Part shown: positions 11,049-27,113 of the stretch, piece by piece
Layout of the letters: each line of letters begins with the position of its first letter
Position numbering within the stretch: the stretch's first letter is position 1
Origin: Paraspadella gotoi
Lineage: Eukaryota > Chaetognatha
NCBI GenBank assembly: GCA_051294375.1
Contig: CM119263.1
Coordinates: 30,443,376 to 30,507,375 of the forward strand
Direction: 5' to 3'
Length of the DNA: 64,000 bases
The notes under the pieces: generated by a model
What the model saw: the letters and a program-made list of their open reading frames with translations, nothing else
The model's database searches: none
What the model was told of the DNA's origin: nothing
Program-made: the position numbers and the translations under genes

Positions 11049-12945
11049 ATGAGCGAAATTCACGATCCACTTCCGGTCCCCAAACCGAAGCGCGTCGTCC
11101 CAAACTCGAAAGGCGTTTTTTTCCCGCTCGACTTTTCCCGCCGCGACAGCGCCTGTTCGCCCGGCGTCATTTGGCGTCACTTTACCGGCGCCCTCTGCGG
11201 CGATTGGGTGACGGTCACGAACTCGGCCGCCGCGGTGGAATTGAGCGCCGCCAACTTTGGGAAAGGGGCGTGGTCGCGGTTCGGGCGGACTCTTGATGAC
11301 GATCAGTGGAGGCCGTGGATCGGGGAGGAAGAGGAGGAAAAGATAGAGGAGGAGGAGGAGGATCGTGCGATAACGTCAATCGAGATGTCAGGTTATCAAT
11401 AAACATTAAACAACATCATTACTCCTATACATTTTAAATGAGATCAAGTTCAATAATCTCAGTTGGTTTGTTGGAGGCAGATTTAATAAATTTATATTTT
11501 ATTGCCTTCAACCTTTAATCGAAACACGACAATATGCAAATCACATTCATGAATTCTATTCTACTCTATTCTATTCTACTTACGTATTTGATTCAATTCA
11601 TCTAATTCTCAAGTCGCTTCATCGAAAACTAAAGACAATCGTCCCCCTCGCGAGGATCCGCCCGTTCGCTTCCGGCGACAAATCCCGCGGCGCCGCTTTG
11701 ACGCGCACCGGAAATGGCGCGCCGCCGTCGAAAGAAGAAAAGAATCAGAGCCGTTACCAGGAGATCGCGCTGACGAACGTTTGGCTAAACGACGCCGAGC
11801 TGACGTCGCCGACTCCAACGCCCTCTACGTGACGGAGGATTCCGATGAAGATGAACGAATCGGCGGACGACTCCATGTCGTTGCCGACGATCCTCTTCCC
11901 TTAAAGGAACCTTACCTCTTGTCTCACGAAGAAGCCTTCTTTCTCTCTTACGGTCTGGGTTGTCTCACGGGTCAGTATAAAGAATGACTCTCTCTCTGTC
12001 GTTTTGGAAATCCACCAAATTATTCACTTCCCTTTAGTGACAGACTCCGGCGCGCCCCTAACCCTTGTCTCCCTCTGGCGACGCTTGCGCCTTCGTGACA
12101 CCCGTTTCGTTCCGCGTTACGTGGCCTACCATGCCTTCCGATCGCGCGGGTGGGTCCCCCGCTGCGGCCTCAAGTACGGCGTCGACTTTTTGCTCTACGT
12201 CCGCGGCCCCGCATTTTATCACGCCACCTTCAGCGTCGTCGTGGAGGAGGTGGACGAGGATTTGAAAAAGGTGAGGGATGTGAGGAAGAGGCCGAGGGAT
12301 GTGAAGGTGAGGGAGAAATTGGTTCAACTTTGTCTTCAAGATTCATCGTTAAATCATCGCTGGTGACTTCGGACGAGAAAATAAATTTCGGCTTATATGA
12401 ATATTAATTATAATCAGGATTGTATGGCAATTGTTGGTATCGCTTGTGAGAGCAGCTTCTTATCGGTTGGCGTCAGGGGATTTGGACCTTCAATGCCCCT
12501 TCCTGCCACTGCCTCCAGTGGTTTCGAATCCGCAATGCACGCTTGGGATGGTGTGTTAGCCCGTTAAGCCACAAATGACTGAATTAATGTCCTTGTTTGA
12601 AGGAACTTTTGTGGCCTCGGCCTCGCCACAATTATTATAAACACGTGTTAGTCAAAATGACGGGAAAACTTCCTCTCTCCATGTTCTCCTCAGATCGAGT
12701 CCCCCGTCGCCCTCCCCTCCACCGCCGCCGCCGCCACCGCCTGCCTTCGAGTCACCGACCAAGTCAACAAGGATCTCCTCGTCTGTCGCGTCGTCCGCGG
12801 CCGCGACGTCGACGAGAAGCTGCTGTCGACGCCGCGCTGCGTCGCCGCGTATCGCATTAAGCAGACGCTGAAGAGACGCTGGGTGACCGATACGGAGCGA
12901 GATAGGACAAAGAGGATTGTGGCTCCGTCGAAGATTTCGTTGTAG
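11049..12945 (+). CDS. TSEN2: tRNA-splicing endonuclease subunit TSEN2
   Basis: Catalytic subunit of the nuclear tRNA-splicing endonuclease that cuts the 5' splice site of intron-containing pre-tRNAs. Four exons, 11049-11391, 11614-11970, 12038-12270 and 12694-12945, join in phase to 394 residues. The N-terminal part has the ELSAANFGKGAWSR motif seen in Sen2 proteins. The nuclease core carries LSHEEAFFLSYGLGCL, YHAFRSRGWVPRCGLKYG and GPAFYHATFSVVVE. The expected catalytic triad is visible: Tyr287 (FLLYV), His295 (FYHAT) and Lys337 (VNKDL). The protein is shorter than the ~465-residue human one because the variable linker is reduced to a basic, Arg-rich stretch plus an acidic segment. A SINE-like repeat lies in the last intron. 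ATG 11049 is preferred over a longer in-frame upstream reading because MSEIHDPLPVPKPKR resembles known starts. Confidence 0.93.
12425..12585 (-). repeat. SINE family A, diverged copy in TSEN2 intron
   Basis: On the minus strand it carries a tRNA-like B-box region (GGATTCGAAACC) and an A-box-like start (TGGCTTAACGGGC), followed by a tail resembling the copies at 28943, 30210 and 36288. It is quite diverged. Confidence 0.6.
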
Positions 12946-13029
12946 CAAATTCGTCGATCCAATTCTGTTATTTCTTGATCATTGTTATTATTTCGTTAAA
13001 TTATATAAAGAGTTAAACAAAAACCAACA

Positions 13030-14911
13030 ATGTTTTCCTTGACAACGGCGTTGTCGACGGTGGCCGCTCTCCTCTCCGCCCTCGTCTTCTTGGCCCTCAT
13101 CTCTTTCCGTCGCCGCCGGCGCCGCTTTTTGACGGCGTCGCGACGCCGCGCGAAGATCGACTCTCGCATTCTCGATCCGATGGAAGAGTCGATGGAAATT
13201 GGTCAACGTCGCCTCTCACTCTGGATCTACACTTCCGTCTTTTTCGTCGAATCCTCTGAAGAAGTGACTTTGCGGGCGGCGACGGAAGCCTTTGCCGCAG
13301 TGGCTCGTCGACATCCTCTCCTGCGGGCGAGGATCGTCGAGGGAGCGGAGGGGTGGTCATACTTGGAGGAGATTGAAGATTTCGCGCCGGACGTCGAGTT
13401 TTTGACTGAAGGCGGCGGCGGAGTCGGGGATGACGCAATGTGGCGCCGCGTTTTCGACGCGGAAATTAAGAAGCCGTTTAGGAGCGATAAAGAGCCTTTG
13501 TGGAGAGTTAAGGTGCGGTTTTAAGTTGTAGGAGTTATTGGTTATTGTAACTTACAAATACAAATGACTTCCTCACAATGTAAAGAAGTCGGTTGTATTA
13601 TCAGTTTGTATCATTTCGTAAAATTAATAAACTCATAAATTTTCCGCAATTATTATATTGGCTCCTATTCTTTGACAGATTTTGACGCCGGACGTGACCA
13701 ATGGCGCCACTTTCGTGACGCCCTTCATCCTCACCGTTCATCATTCTATTTTCGACGGAAACTCTTGCATGAGGTTATTGTTGTTGTTGTTGGCCCTTAA
13801 ATTTTTGATTCAAAAGATAAGGGAATGAGAGAATCTATTGGTCGCTTCCATCGTTGATAAAACTAGTAAAAATTATAAGAGGCAAATTTCTGAAAACAAA
13901 ACAACATCGCAATTAATAAACTTACCATCTTACTTACCCAGGTTCTTCGACGAGTTTCTCACCAACCTAAACCTCCTCACCTCCGGAAATTCTCTCGACG
14001 CTTCCACTCCTTTCACCGTCTCCCCCGGCATCATTTCTCGTCTTTTTACTCACCAAACGAGTTTGTCTTTCTTGACCAAATGCGGCGCCTTCCTTTATTT
14101 TTCCTTTCGCCGAATGACTCCCCCCGTCCAAGAGAGCCCGGCCTTTCTCCGCCGCCTTCGTTTTTCCTCCTCCGATTTGAAGCCGACGTCATCGGCGTCT
14201 CCACGCCTTCTGACGATCGAATTCGACGCCGCCTTCTCCTCTCGACTCCTCGACGCCGCCCGCCTCCACGGAGCCACTCTTCACGGAGCCTTCGAAGCGG
14301 CGGCCCACTTGGCCTTGGCTCGCGCCATGAAACGAGCCGATTCCTTCGACCCCAAGTCGCCCGTCGTTTCGAGCTTCAACATCGGGCTGCGCCGCTTCAC
14401 CGCGCCGCCGACGAGCGAGGAGGAGATGGGATTCTTCGTCTCGGCGACTTTCTTGACGGAACGCTTCAAGGACTCCGTCGACGATGAAGATTTTTGGGTC
14501 TTCGCGTCGCGAGTTTCGAAAACCGTTAGAGGAATACTCGAGACGAATCCTGTCCCTGGATTCATGAAATTCTTCAAGTTTCTCCACGAATTATTCCCTG
14601 AACGATTGGCCGAGGCCGTCTCCTCGAAGGATGCCGTCGATTCTCCGCGACGGACGCTCACCTGCTTCAACGTCTCCAACCTCGGCGCCTGTGATTTTCT
14701 CCGCAAGTCCGAGCAGCGGGTCTTCGAGTTGGCCTCGACGTTTTGGGCGACCAACGAGGTCGTCATGGGCCCTTTTTTCCAGCACAACATCGTCAGCGTT
14801 CGTGAGAAAATTTGCTGGACTCTCGTGTACTTTGACAACGCTGCAACGCCGGAGTTTGCTCGTTCGTACGCTTCCGATGTGGAGGATGTTTTAAGAGGCG
14901 CTGTCAACTAG
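13030..14911 (+). CDS. Membrane-anchored HxxxD-type acyltransferase (condensation/alcohol acyltransferase-like)
   Basis: Probably transfers an acyl group from CoA to an alcohol or amine; the substrate is unknown. Three exons, 13030-13512, 13679-13773 and 13942-14911, join in phase to 515 residues. Residues ~5-27 form one hydrophobic segment followed by RRRRRR, a likely signal anchor at the ER with the catalytic part on the cytosolic or lumenal side. The diagnostic motif HHSIFDG (HHxxxDG, residues ~182-188) is the active-site motif of the chloramphenicol-acetyltransferase-like superfamily. This superfamily includes NRPS condensation domains, BAHD enzymes, PapA and alcohol acetyltransferases. 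The later TCFNVSNLGACDF and MGPFFQHNI stretches fit the C-terminal half of that fold. The plant-type DFGWG motif is absent. I do not recognise a characterised animal orthologue. The gene lies 84 bases after the TSEN2 stop, so it shares a very short intergenic space with it. Confidence 0.8.
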
Positions 14912-15568
14912 TGGATTTGGGGACATTTTAAACTTAATTTTGAAAGACATCAAGGCCCTTTAAAGATAATGGAGTTCTTGTGATCCAACTGTGATCAAAA
15001 GCTTAAACCTTTGTGATTCAAAATGCTAGTTTCCCTTTGAGCGGGTACTTTACTGAAACTAAGCAATGCCTTGTATTTGTAATGGTGAACAGCATTAATT
15101 TTTCTTTAAAAACCACTGCAATATTTTTTTTCTTTATTGATGAAAATCAAACGCTTTTATTTTTTGTAATTATTTGGCACTGTCATTATAGAAATAATGA
15201 TATTATTTATATTGTATATGGTTTTACTGTTTTTTACTGGTACGTTTTATTCCTTGGGTTTTATTGTTATTGTTTTTCAGGTTTTATCTTCAGATCCAAA
15301 TAGGGTTTGGGTTTGACCGTCTTATTTTTAATGTTTTATTGATTGTTTCTTTCCCCATGAAATTTTTCTCCCAGCCGATTGAAGAAATTCAAGTGAGGGC
15401 ATTGAAAATGGAGGCGTGAGCGTCTCCGAAGCGCGCCAACTCTTAATCGTTGCGATGCTACCAGCGTCAAACAGAAATGTTAATATCAAGTCTAACTGTA
15501 CAAATGAAACTCGGTAGTATTCGCAATATTTCGTCAACTCTCCCGTGAATGTGTATGCGTATTGAAAG
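14912..15568. other. Intergenic region between acyltransferase and GSK3
   Basis: AT-rich with T-runs and no recognised repeat. An open frame at 15013-15303 is low-complexity Phe/Ile/Tyr-rich and looks like chance. The last 150 bases are more balanced in composition and are probably the GSK3 5' UTR. Confidence 0.55.
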
Positions 15569-18595
<3,027 letters not shown>

Positions 18596-21500
18596 GAACA
18601 TTTCCTCGTGATAAACGGCATCGAAAAAAAAGTCCAAAAGAAAAAAAAAACTAGTGAATTTAAGCTTCTAGAAAATTAAAAAAAAAAAGAGAGTGATGAA
18701 ATTTTTGTGCGTAATGATGTATTGGGTGTTAAGTGCACCTCACGCATTTATTTACTTGTCTGATTTGTTTTTTGTGTTTTTTTTTTTAAATATTTTGCAC
18801 AGCGAATCAGAATAACTAGTCGTTGTAAAGCACCTTATAACCCGAGCAAGTACCGTATGGCAATATTTTAAATTTATCCATTTTTTTAAAGTATTTTTTA
18901 TTAGATAGTTTGATAATTTGACAGGTTTTACAGTTTTTTATGTCAAGTGATGCAATTCAATTTTTTTCCCTAAAACAACAACTGAAAATGAAATCGGTGC
19001 CTACCCTAACTCTGGAATTAACCACGCTCGAATCGGGCAAGTTTTTGCAAGCGTTTAAGCCGGTTGACTATCATCCTATTCCAATCCCTTGTCTTGTCTC
19101 CCAAGTGGTATGTTTCGCATTGAGTAGTAAAAGCTAATCAGGTAGCTTTCCTTTCACCTTTGTTTAGAAACTGTGACTTGTTGACCGTAGTAGGACACGG
19201 TGTTTTTCATATGTTTTCTTTGGACGTCAAAAGGAAAAAAACGTAAATATGTTTTTAGAGGCAGATTCATTCCTTTGTGTTGCATTACGCTCATAACAAG
19301 CACCTATTTTTTTAATAATTTCTTGGGTCTCCGAAATTGTATAGAAGGGTATGGCAGTTGGAAAGAATTATGACTCATTATCTTCTTCAAACTTCATTTA
19401 TTATACAAGGAATCTAAGAGCGTCAGCAGTTGGCTTTATACTTTATGAATAGTGCTTACAATAGGTATTAAAAAATTAAGTTTGTTAATAACATTATTTA
19501 GGAGGCAAATACAAAATTTTCAAAGAATAATAGTTTATAAGATTACCTCATTTCTATTGATTGCCATAATTTTCATATCAGTATGGGATATGCTTTTTTC
19601 ATGTCATAAATATTGGCAGTTTAAATAATAATTACTTATTGAATTACAAATTTTTTTTGGGGGGGGTCTTTTCGACCCATCAATTTTTCAAGAAGATTTA
19701 TTTGCATATTATAATGCTAATTTTTGAAAGCGGGAATAATCTGTGGTCATTTTTGAAGTTATATGCACCCCAAATTGTAGAGTTCAAAATTTGTTTCGCA
19801 TCTCCGATTATATTTTGAGTTTTATGATAAACGTAGAGCGAAGACTTTTTTAATTAAGATCATTCTTTTCCTTTCTTCCTTTCGGTCTTTCCTCTTTTTT
19901 CTAATGAATGGATTGATTTAGGAATTGAGAATTTAATAAAAACTTATTCACGACTCCGATGGTTAAAAGTGAATAGTTAACCATTTTCGAGTCAACTGAT
20001 GGAATGTCTGCCTATGGTCTCATCGGTTATTTAAGTTTTTCAGGATAAATCAAATTATGTGAGAGTCGACAAACGCGGAGCCACGGGGGCCACGCCTTGT
20101 CGAAGACTCGTCCTCCGTATATTGGTTGCGATCAGCGGTGGACAGTCAAGTTTTAAATGTATTTTAAATGACAAAACAAAAAAGCGGAATCTGGGTTTCA
20201 ATGTTGGAAGCATCCTCCTCATTAGCCAGTAGTTTGTGACGTCAGCAGATTTCGCCCGAAGAGAGAACCTCTCTTATTTAGCGAGATCCCAATAAATGTA
20301 TGCTCATATTTAAACTCTTATTATCAACTGCTAATAAAGCATTTGTAACTTTTTTCAATAATTCAAGAGATTTTCACCGTACGTTTCATATACATATATA
20401 TATTAAGATACGAATTCGTTAAAAATAAGTTAACTTCAGTCTTCAATCATTTAAGTTAGCACCATAAGACTGAAAAAAACCTACGTGAAATTCTCTTTTA
20501 GAACTGAAAAATTGAGACATAAAACTGAATTCTCCGGTTTAATTCGAAGCCAATTCCCATCATACATTCAAGTCAAGTACTTTGGAACTGATTTTGAAAA
20601 AAACCATTGAATAAGGTTCACTGATCTCGATCTTAATTTGCTGTATTTTCAAACTCTTGTTCTATTCCACCTCAGGATTGACCGTGATCTTTAAAAAATT
20701 TAAATTATAAACTATTCTATCATGTTATATTATATTTAATTCATATCATAGATGCAGCATTCATAATATTTTTATGTCTATACATTAAAAGTTCTTGGTA
20801 GAAATATCATACATTTACTGTAAATTTTAAGGATAATACTCTTTTTTATTAAGTGACTTGACGGTAGGCTAGTTTGTTTTACAACATTTAACTTAGTATA
20901 TTTATATTTGCGAGAATATTTTTAACCAAAACCAATCGCCTACCACATAAAATACCAGTCTACTATGTGTAAAAATAATTATATATTCATTTTTTAAATA
21001 AAAAATGTTTCGCTCCTGTAACAACACGATTTTTAAATTTATTCCAAACTGTGAATATTTTAAGAGTTTAAACTTATGCATGTAAAATAAACTTTATTAT
21101 TAATTTACATGAGACTATGATCCTCTCCTTTCGTCTTTTGGTGTATATAACCGACAAAAAATGCCATTCTAATTTTCCCTTGTAAGTATACAGTTGTGCC
21201 TAAAACATACACACTGTTCCCATTTTCCGTTGTTCGAATGATAAAATATGTAAGATAATTTTGGCAGTCCAAAATTTAAATATATCAGAAGTTGTCTTGA
21301 ACCGTGTATTTTGCTTCAAATTTTTTCTAAATGTTTAATTCAGCTCAATAAAAGTGTATTTAAATTAGCTAGCTTCCTAAAAATATGGTTATGGTCTCTT
21401 TGATAAGGTTTTAATAATTTTTTCCTATTACATCTAATATAATTAATAATAAATAGTTAAAAAGTCATATTAATTAACATTTTTTAAAGATTTCAGTAAA

Positions 21501-22176
21501 GTAAATTGTAGCTTCCATTTCGAGCATAGATTTGCTTTTAATTTCTTGATTCATAAACACTAAAGTTTAATATCTGTTATTTATTTTTTTTGTTTTTCCG
21601 ACAAAAAGAGACGCTTAACCGAGACCAGAATGACGCGGTTTAGTCCTCATTCTTTAAAACAAAACATAATCTGATATCATTTTTCGCGTAAAAAAGGTTT
21701 TGTGCGATTTTGGGAATTGGATTCGTCTTCAGCGTCTGGACGACGGCGAGTTCAAACTTCGGCCGTAACCTCGCCGAGGATCGCCCCATTTTAAACATTC
21801 ATCATTTATAAATATATATATTATATATTACGTTTATAAATATGTCAGGAAGAAAAGGGTTTCTTTATTTTTCGTCCCAGTTTTGTCGTAATTTCATAAG
21901 TTTCTTTCTTGTCAACAATTTTAATTCGTTCATGAGCCAATCGTAGTTATGTTTTTACTTTGATTGCTTTGTTGCTTTTCATTTTTTGTCGTTAGCCAGA
22001 TATCTTAGTATACCGTTGAGTGGCCTATAACTGATTTTGTGTTGTTTTTTTTGTTCATTTCTTAGTGAAATTCCTCTTAGATTAAACATTACATAAAAAC
22101 AAAACAAAGAAATGACTAAAAATTAAAATCCTTGTAGGATTTTTCGGAAATCTAGCGGAAATCTATTAATAGCATC
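18596..22176. other. Long AT-rich intergenic region after GSK3
   Basis: 3.6 kb with no convincing exon, RNA gene or repeat family on either strand. The proximal part (to about 19.2 kb) may be GSK3 3' UTR. Two short GC-richer islands at about 20058-20155 and 21718-21795 stand out from the background but have no clear splice-bounded frame. The second, near the next gene, could be a promoter. Confidence 0.5.
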
Positions 22177-25100
22177 ATGGCCTGCACCTTGGCAAGCATA
22201 GAGTTTCCGCGACTTTTCGTCTTCGCCTGTAATCACTGCCAGGCAACCTCGTGTCACCCTCAATTCATGAAGACCCACAAGAAGATAGCTCACAACGACG
22301 AGGTCTGACTAAGGAAAAAAAAATTTAGCTTATTTTAAAAAGTATTGATGAACAAACGAACATATACATATACATCGTTTTCCTTCAGAACGAAACTGAC
22401 GAAGAGAAGCAGAAGGCGACCGCGTACACGGATTATTGGAAAGGATTGCGCGATTCGCAGGAGGAGAAGATTCGGAATCAATTCCCCAATCTTCCAACGA
22501 GGGAAGACATAGAGAGGCAGCTGCAGGCGGCTCTGAGGGTAAGGAACGAGGAAGGTGAGGGAAGGTTTAAAATGTGAGAGAATAAGGCTACGCGGTTGTA
22601 AATTGTAAGACGAAGTAAAATGTGAAGGAAAGCGTCCTGTAGGCAGTGATGTTGTTATAATATTCAATAAAATTATTTATTAAAAATTTTATTATTATTA
22701 TTATTAAGTATTATTTTTAAATAAAAAAAATAAAAACAATCTTATAGAAATTTTCATCGCCATCTGGTGTGGACACGAGGGTACTGGCGCCTCCTTCGCT
22801 GGAGACGGCAGAAACGGCGCCATCTTGGATCGAGAGCAGCGACGACGATGACGCCGCCGGCTGCGACACCGCCCCTGGACTCATCGACGCCTCCCAGCCC
22901 GAGCCTGTTAAGTTATCGGCCACGGAACAACCGGAATTCGATTCGGCTTTCATTGGCAACGTTGAAGGAAATATGACCGTTTCCAAATGTACCGCCTCGT
23001 CCGCTCTGGACGTGGCCACGCCTGAGCATGCGTTCGACTCGTCCTCAGATTTCATCCCCCACGAGGCTCTCGGTCCTGCGTCGGCTGGCGCTGAGTTCGA
23101 CCCCTCTCATTCGAGTCCGGCGTCCGTGGATGAAACGGATCCTTTGACGGAAGATTGGAAACTCCGTGCGAGAGTCCAAGTGATTTTGGACGAGAGCGAC
23201 GTGAGGGAGTCGGTTTATTGTTGCGAGCCTGTCGTATCTTCGGTCAACGAGTCAGACAATGACACAATGGTCGTCTCTAAAAACACCTTGAAGGGTTTAA
23301 AAAACAAAATCACCGAGGCGTTCAAATCTGCGATGAGATTTAAGAAAACTACAACTGGAGTTGGAAGCGGGTCTTCAAGTTCGTCTGATGGACAAAATAC
23401 GAATGAAGAAGACGTTGTGAATGATTCGCGTCAAAAACCGAATAAGGTGAAGAGAAAATGTAACGAGGAAGAAAAGAAAGAAAGAAAGAAATCCAAATCG
23501 TCGGTGTTAAGTTTTAAGAAAAAGGCGAAGTCCGTCGAACGGGAGGAAAAGGAGAAGACAGAAAGTAGGGAGAGGGAAGGAAAGGAAAAGGAGATGGAAA
23601 GAAAGGAAGAGAAGGAAAGGAAAGAAGAGAAGGAAAAGGAGATAGAAAGGAAGGAAAAGGAGATAGAAAGAAATGAAGAGAAGGAAAGTAAAGAAAAGAA
23701 GAAAAAGGAGATAGAAAGGAAGGAAAAGGAGATGGAAAGAAATGAAGAGAAGGAAAAGAGAAAGGAAAAGGAGATGGAAAGAAAGGAAGAGAAGGAAAAG
23801 GAGATAGAAAGGAAGGAAAAGAGAAAGGAAAAGGAGATAGAAAGGAAGGAAAAGGAGATGGAAAGAAATGAAGAGAAGGAAAAGGAGATAGAAAGGAAGG
23901 AAAAAGGAAAGGAAAAGGAGATGGAAAGAAATGAAGAAAAGGAAAGGAAGGAAAAGGAGATGGGGAAGGAAAGGAAGGATGAGAAAGAAAGCAAGGCAGA
24001 GAGAAAAGAAAGGAAGGAGAAAGAGAGGAAGGAAAGAAAGAAGAAAGAAAAACTAGAGAGGAAGGAGCAGGAGAAAAAAGTGGAGGCAAAGAAAGCTCCT
24101 GAGGAGCAGAAAATGTTGGAGATTACAGCGGCGCAGCACGTGGAGGGAAAGTCGGAGGCTAAGATTAAGAACAAAGAGAAAGACTCTAGTAGAATAAAGG
24201 AAAGTGAAAGGAAAGGTTCCGCATCGGAAGAAGGGAGATTCATGGCGGGGAAAAAGAGAAAAAAGAGCGGCACGAGGGAAGAGGAGAGTAAGAAGAAGAA
24301 GAAAAAAGAAGACGGCGAAACGAGAATGACGACTGCAAAGGAGTTGGAAAAGGAAACAGAATATAAACAAATTGAGATCAGCGTGAATGAATTCATAGAC
24401 GAAATCGCTTCGGAGTTTGACGGAAATGACGGAGAGAACCAAGTCGCTAAAAATTCCAAATCATTAGATAATTTTGTGAATTCGGAGACAACAAACGCAG
24501 CCAAATCTATAGCAACCAAAGAACACAAAAAAATTACCAGTAATGAATCTAAAATTACGGCAAAGCCAACTTATCCGAAAGGTGATAAGCAAAAAATATA
24601 CATAAAAGACAGCGGAAGTCACCAGGACGAGAATAAAAATAATGAAGGCGTCGATCCTAGGTCGGGTTCCGAAAATATCGACTCTGGAACTGGAACGAAA
24701 CGTAGCCAGAGCGAGGGGAGGCGAGAGAATGAGACTGAAGAACAAACCGAAGAATCTGAAACGACGCAATTAGGATCTCATCCGATCAAAAAGAAGAGAA
24801 AAGAATCGGGGAAAGTCAAGGAGAGTGGGTCAGACGCGGTTGAGCACAAATCGAAGAAGAATGAAAAAGATTCGAACTGTGAGACGGGATCCAATAAAAA
24901 AGAAACGCAATCTCAGTCTAAAACGATTGAGGCTTTTCATGTGAAGTCGAAGAAAAAAAAAAGTGGTGAATACTCGACTGCCGTTAACGAATCCCTCCCT
25001 AAATCTCCATCCATCCCTCAATCCCTATCATCTGTCCAAAAATCTGCATCCATCTCCAAATCCACGTCATCTGTTCTCGAATCTCCGTCCATCCCTCAAC

Positions 25101-26814
25101 CCGTATCATCTGTCCCAAAATCTGCATCCATCTCCAAATCCACGTCAACTGTTCCCAAATCTCCCTCCATCTCCCTATTCTTATCTTCAGCCTCTCATTC
25201 CGCGTCATCAATATCCAATTCCTCAACCAAATCTTACAATTCTCGCGTCTCGGGCGACGGCGAAGACGACGTCTTCTACTCTGACGAACCTCAAGACAAA
25301 TCTCAGGAAAACTTTTCTATTTCTCCTTTAACTAAGACTCTACCCGCGGCGATATCAATTTCAAATGCCTCACCCACATCGAGTGTCTTACCAAGATTTC
25401 CCCTCACCACACCATCGACGAGAACCGTCAGATGTCAAAGCAACCCATCGTCCATTCTTCCTCCGCCACCCAGATTGACGAGTTTCCCTCGACCCTCCAG
25501 CACTCCGGCCAAACCGTTGGAAGCTTCTAACGTGGCGACGCCGGATCAAAACTCGTCGCCCATATTCATTAAAATGGAGCCGCGGAAAACCTTCGGCGCC
25601 ACCGACGCCGCCGTCGCCAGTTCAAATTACACGAGTATTGAAGAAGCCTACAACATTTTCGGCGCCTGTCCGCAGAAGGAAGGCCACTCCTACGCCCCAA
25701 ACCCGTCTTCGTCGCCATCGCAGATGACGTCCTCTTCCATAGAACCAATGCGGATGACCTCACTGCCGAACGATCGTCTCATTTCCTCTCCCGCGACATC
25801 GTGGCATCGAATCTCCACCCCAATGATGATGACTCCACGAGAGGTTCCAACGTCTGTTATGGGACCCAACGTTCAACTCAATCCTCCTGCGATGTCTTTC
25901 AACCTCTATCCATCGAGTTACAACGCGCATACCTCATCTGCCACGCCCAATGCGTCGGCGCCAAGAGTCGAGGGTCATTTTCCGCATGACGCGTATGCCG
26001 TCCACCATAGTGGCTCCATCAGATACAACCCGTCCAATATTGCCCCTTACCAGATGCATTCCTCGACTTACCCTTTCCAGCCGCAGCTCCTCGGATCTGC
26101 CCTCTCGAACGTGACCGCTTTTCCCGTTTCTTCCGCCCGCGTTGAGTCCGGGTCGACGATGCCGAGTCACCACGAGATCCAAACCGGTTTTGACCCCAGC
26201 GTTTATTCCAATACTCGTAGCAACGTTTCCGTTACGCCGACACTCAACTCTTCCAGAGTTTCCGTTGTTCCGAATCAAACAAATTTCAACATCCCCGCCA
26301 CCGGCCGCGTCAACATCCCCGCCACCGGCCGCGTCAACATCCCCGCCACCGACCGCATCAACATCTCCGCCCGCTGTCATTCCAGCGGATCCAGCCTTTC
26401 GTCTGTGAAGCGAGAGGCTACGCCAGAGGTGGAGGTGGACCCCGTTACGGATGGCGAACCGATGCTGAGCAGTTGTTGGGTTTGCACCGACGAAAAGGAA
26501 TATGAGATGGATGAGCTCAGGTAAATTAAATTTAAGTTTTTTTAATTATAACTAATTTATTTTTTAAATATAAAATTTTATTGGATTTCTTTAGACATCA
26601 CATCATGAATCACTTACGTGGAGTAAAAGATTGCCCCTTTTGCGGCCCCTGTCAAGACTATCGATCCGGAGATCACAAGAGTCTCACAATTCACTATCTC
26701 CGGTGTCATCACTACGTTCCGACTTTTAAATGCAAAGGATGCGGCGAAAAACTCGTCTTTCGTAGTGACATCGCTAAGCATTGGTGTAGCACTAGCCCCT
26801 TCGTTTACGTTTAG
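22177..26814 (+). CDS. Large Lys/Glu-rich zinc-finger protein, function unknown
   Basis: Not recognised. Four exons (22177-22302, 22389-22538, 22748-26520, 26595-26814) join in phase to 1422 residues. Residues 1-42 include CNHCQATSCH...HKKIAH, a C2H2-like finger. Residues ~215-480 are an almost uninterrupted KEKEMERKEEKE-type charged stretch, likely a long single alpha-helix or coiled coil. Next comes a Ser/Pro-rich region with internal repeats, including an 8-residue NIPATGRV tandem repeat. The C-terminal ~85 residues carry three linked Cys/His fingers: CWVC...HHIMNH, CPFC...HYLRCH and CKGC...HWC. Cys/His fingers at both ends with a basic nuclear-type interior suggest a nuclear nucleic-acid or chromatin protein; this is inference. 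The one 3.8-kb exon contrasts with the small exons of its neighbours. Confidence 0.85.
23575..24085. repeat. Purine-rich GGAAAAGGAGAT-type coding repeat
   Basis: The coding strand is almost pure A and G, made of imperfect repeats such as GGAAAAGGAGATAGAAAGG. It encodes the K/E/R stretch of the zinc-finger protein. The opposite strand shows long Ser/Phe/Leu-rich open frames that are compositional shadows. Confidence 0.85.
26288..26365. repeat. 24-bp coding tandem repeat, about three units
   Basis: Unit encodes NIPATGRV. The first two units are nearly identical at the DNA level and the third has a few substitutions. It lies within the Ser/Pro-rich part of the zinc-finger protein. Confidence 0.85.
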
Positions 26815-27113
26815 AACTTTTGTCTATTTTTTTAGAATTTGTTCTAAAATTGACTAAAGATATGGGTTTTTGTTATGGTTTTTAGTTATGATAAATTTTT
26901 CTTTTAAACTAGGGTTTTTTGTTTTTTTTAATTACATACTCTTTTTATAATTCCAATGTGCCTTGTGTGACAAAACGATCGAGATCGCCAGAGCCCTTTT
27001 TTGTTTTTACGCGCAATGAATTCTCCAATGTAATTTTTATCGTTTTATGGTAGTTATATATATAGTTGTGCAATTTAGACTAATTTAGTCGAATTACAAG
27101 AAACATAAACAAA

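Noticed and set aside
18940-19137. 65-codon frame downstream of GSK3
   Set aside because: No splice context or recognisable domain; it fits a chance opening in the GSK3 3' UTR or flank.
20058-21795. Two GC-richer islands considered as exons of a gene between GSK3 and the zinc-finger gene
   Set aside because: Neither has a sustained frame bounded by convincing splice sites, and no domain is seen. They are possibly regulatory, but unsupported.
23431-24528. 365-residue minus-strand frame rich in Ser/Phe/Leu
   Set aside because: Exact antisense of the purine-rich K/E repeat of the zinc-finger protein; the composition alone keeps it open.
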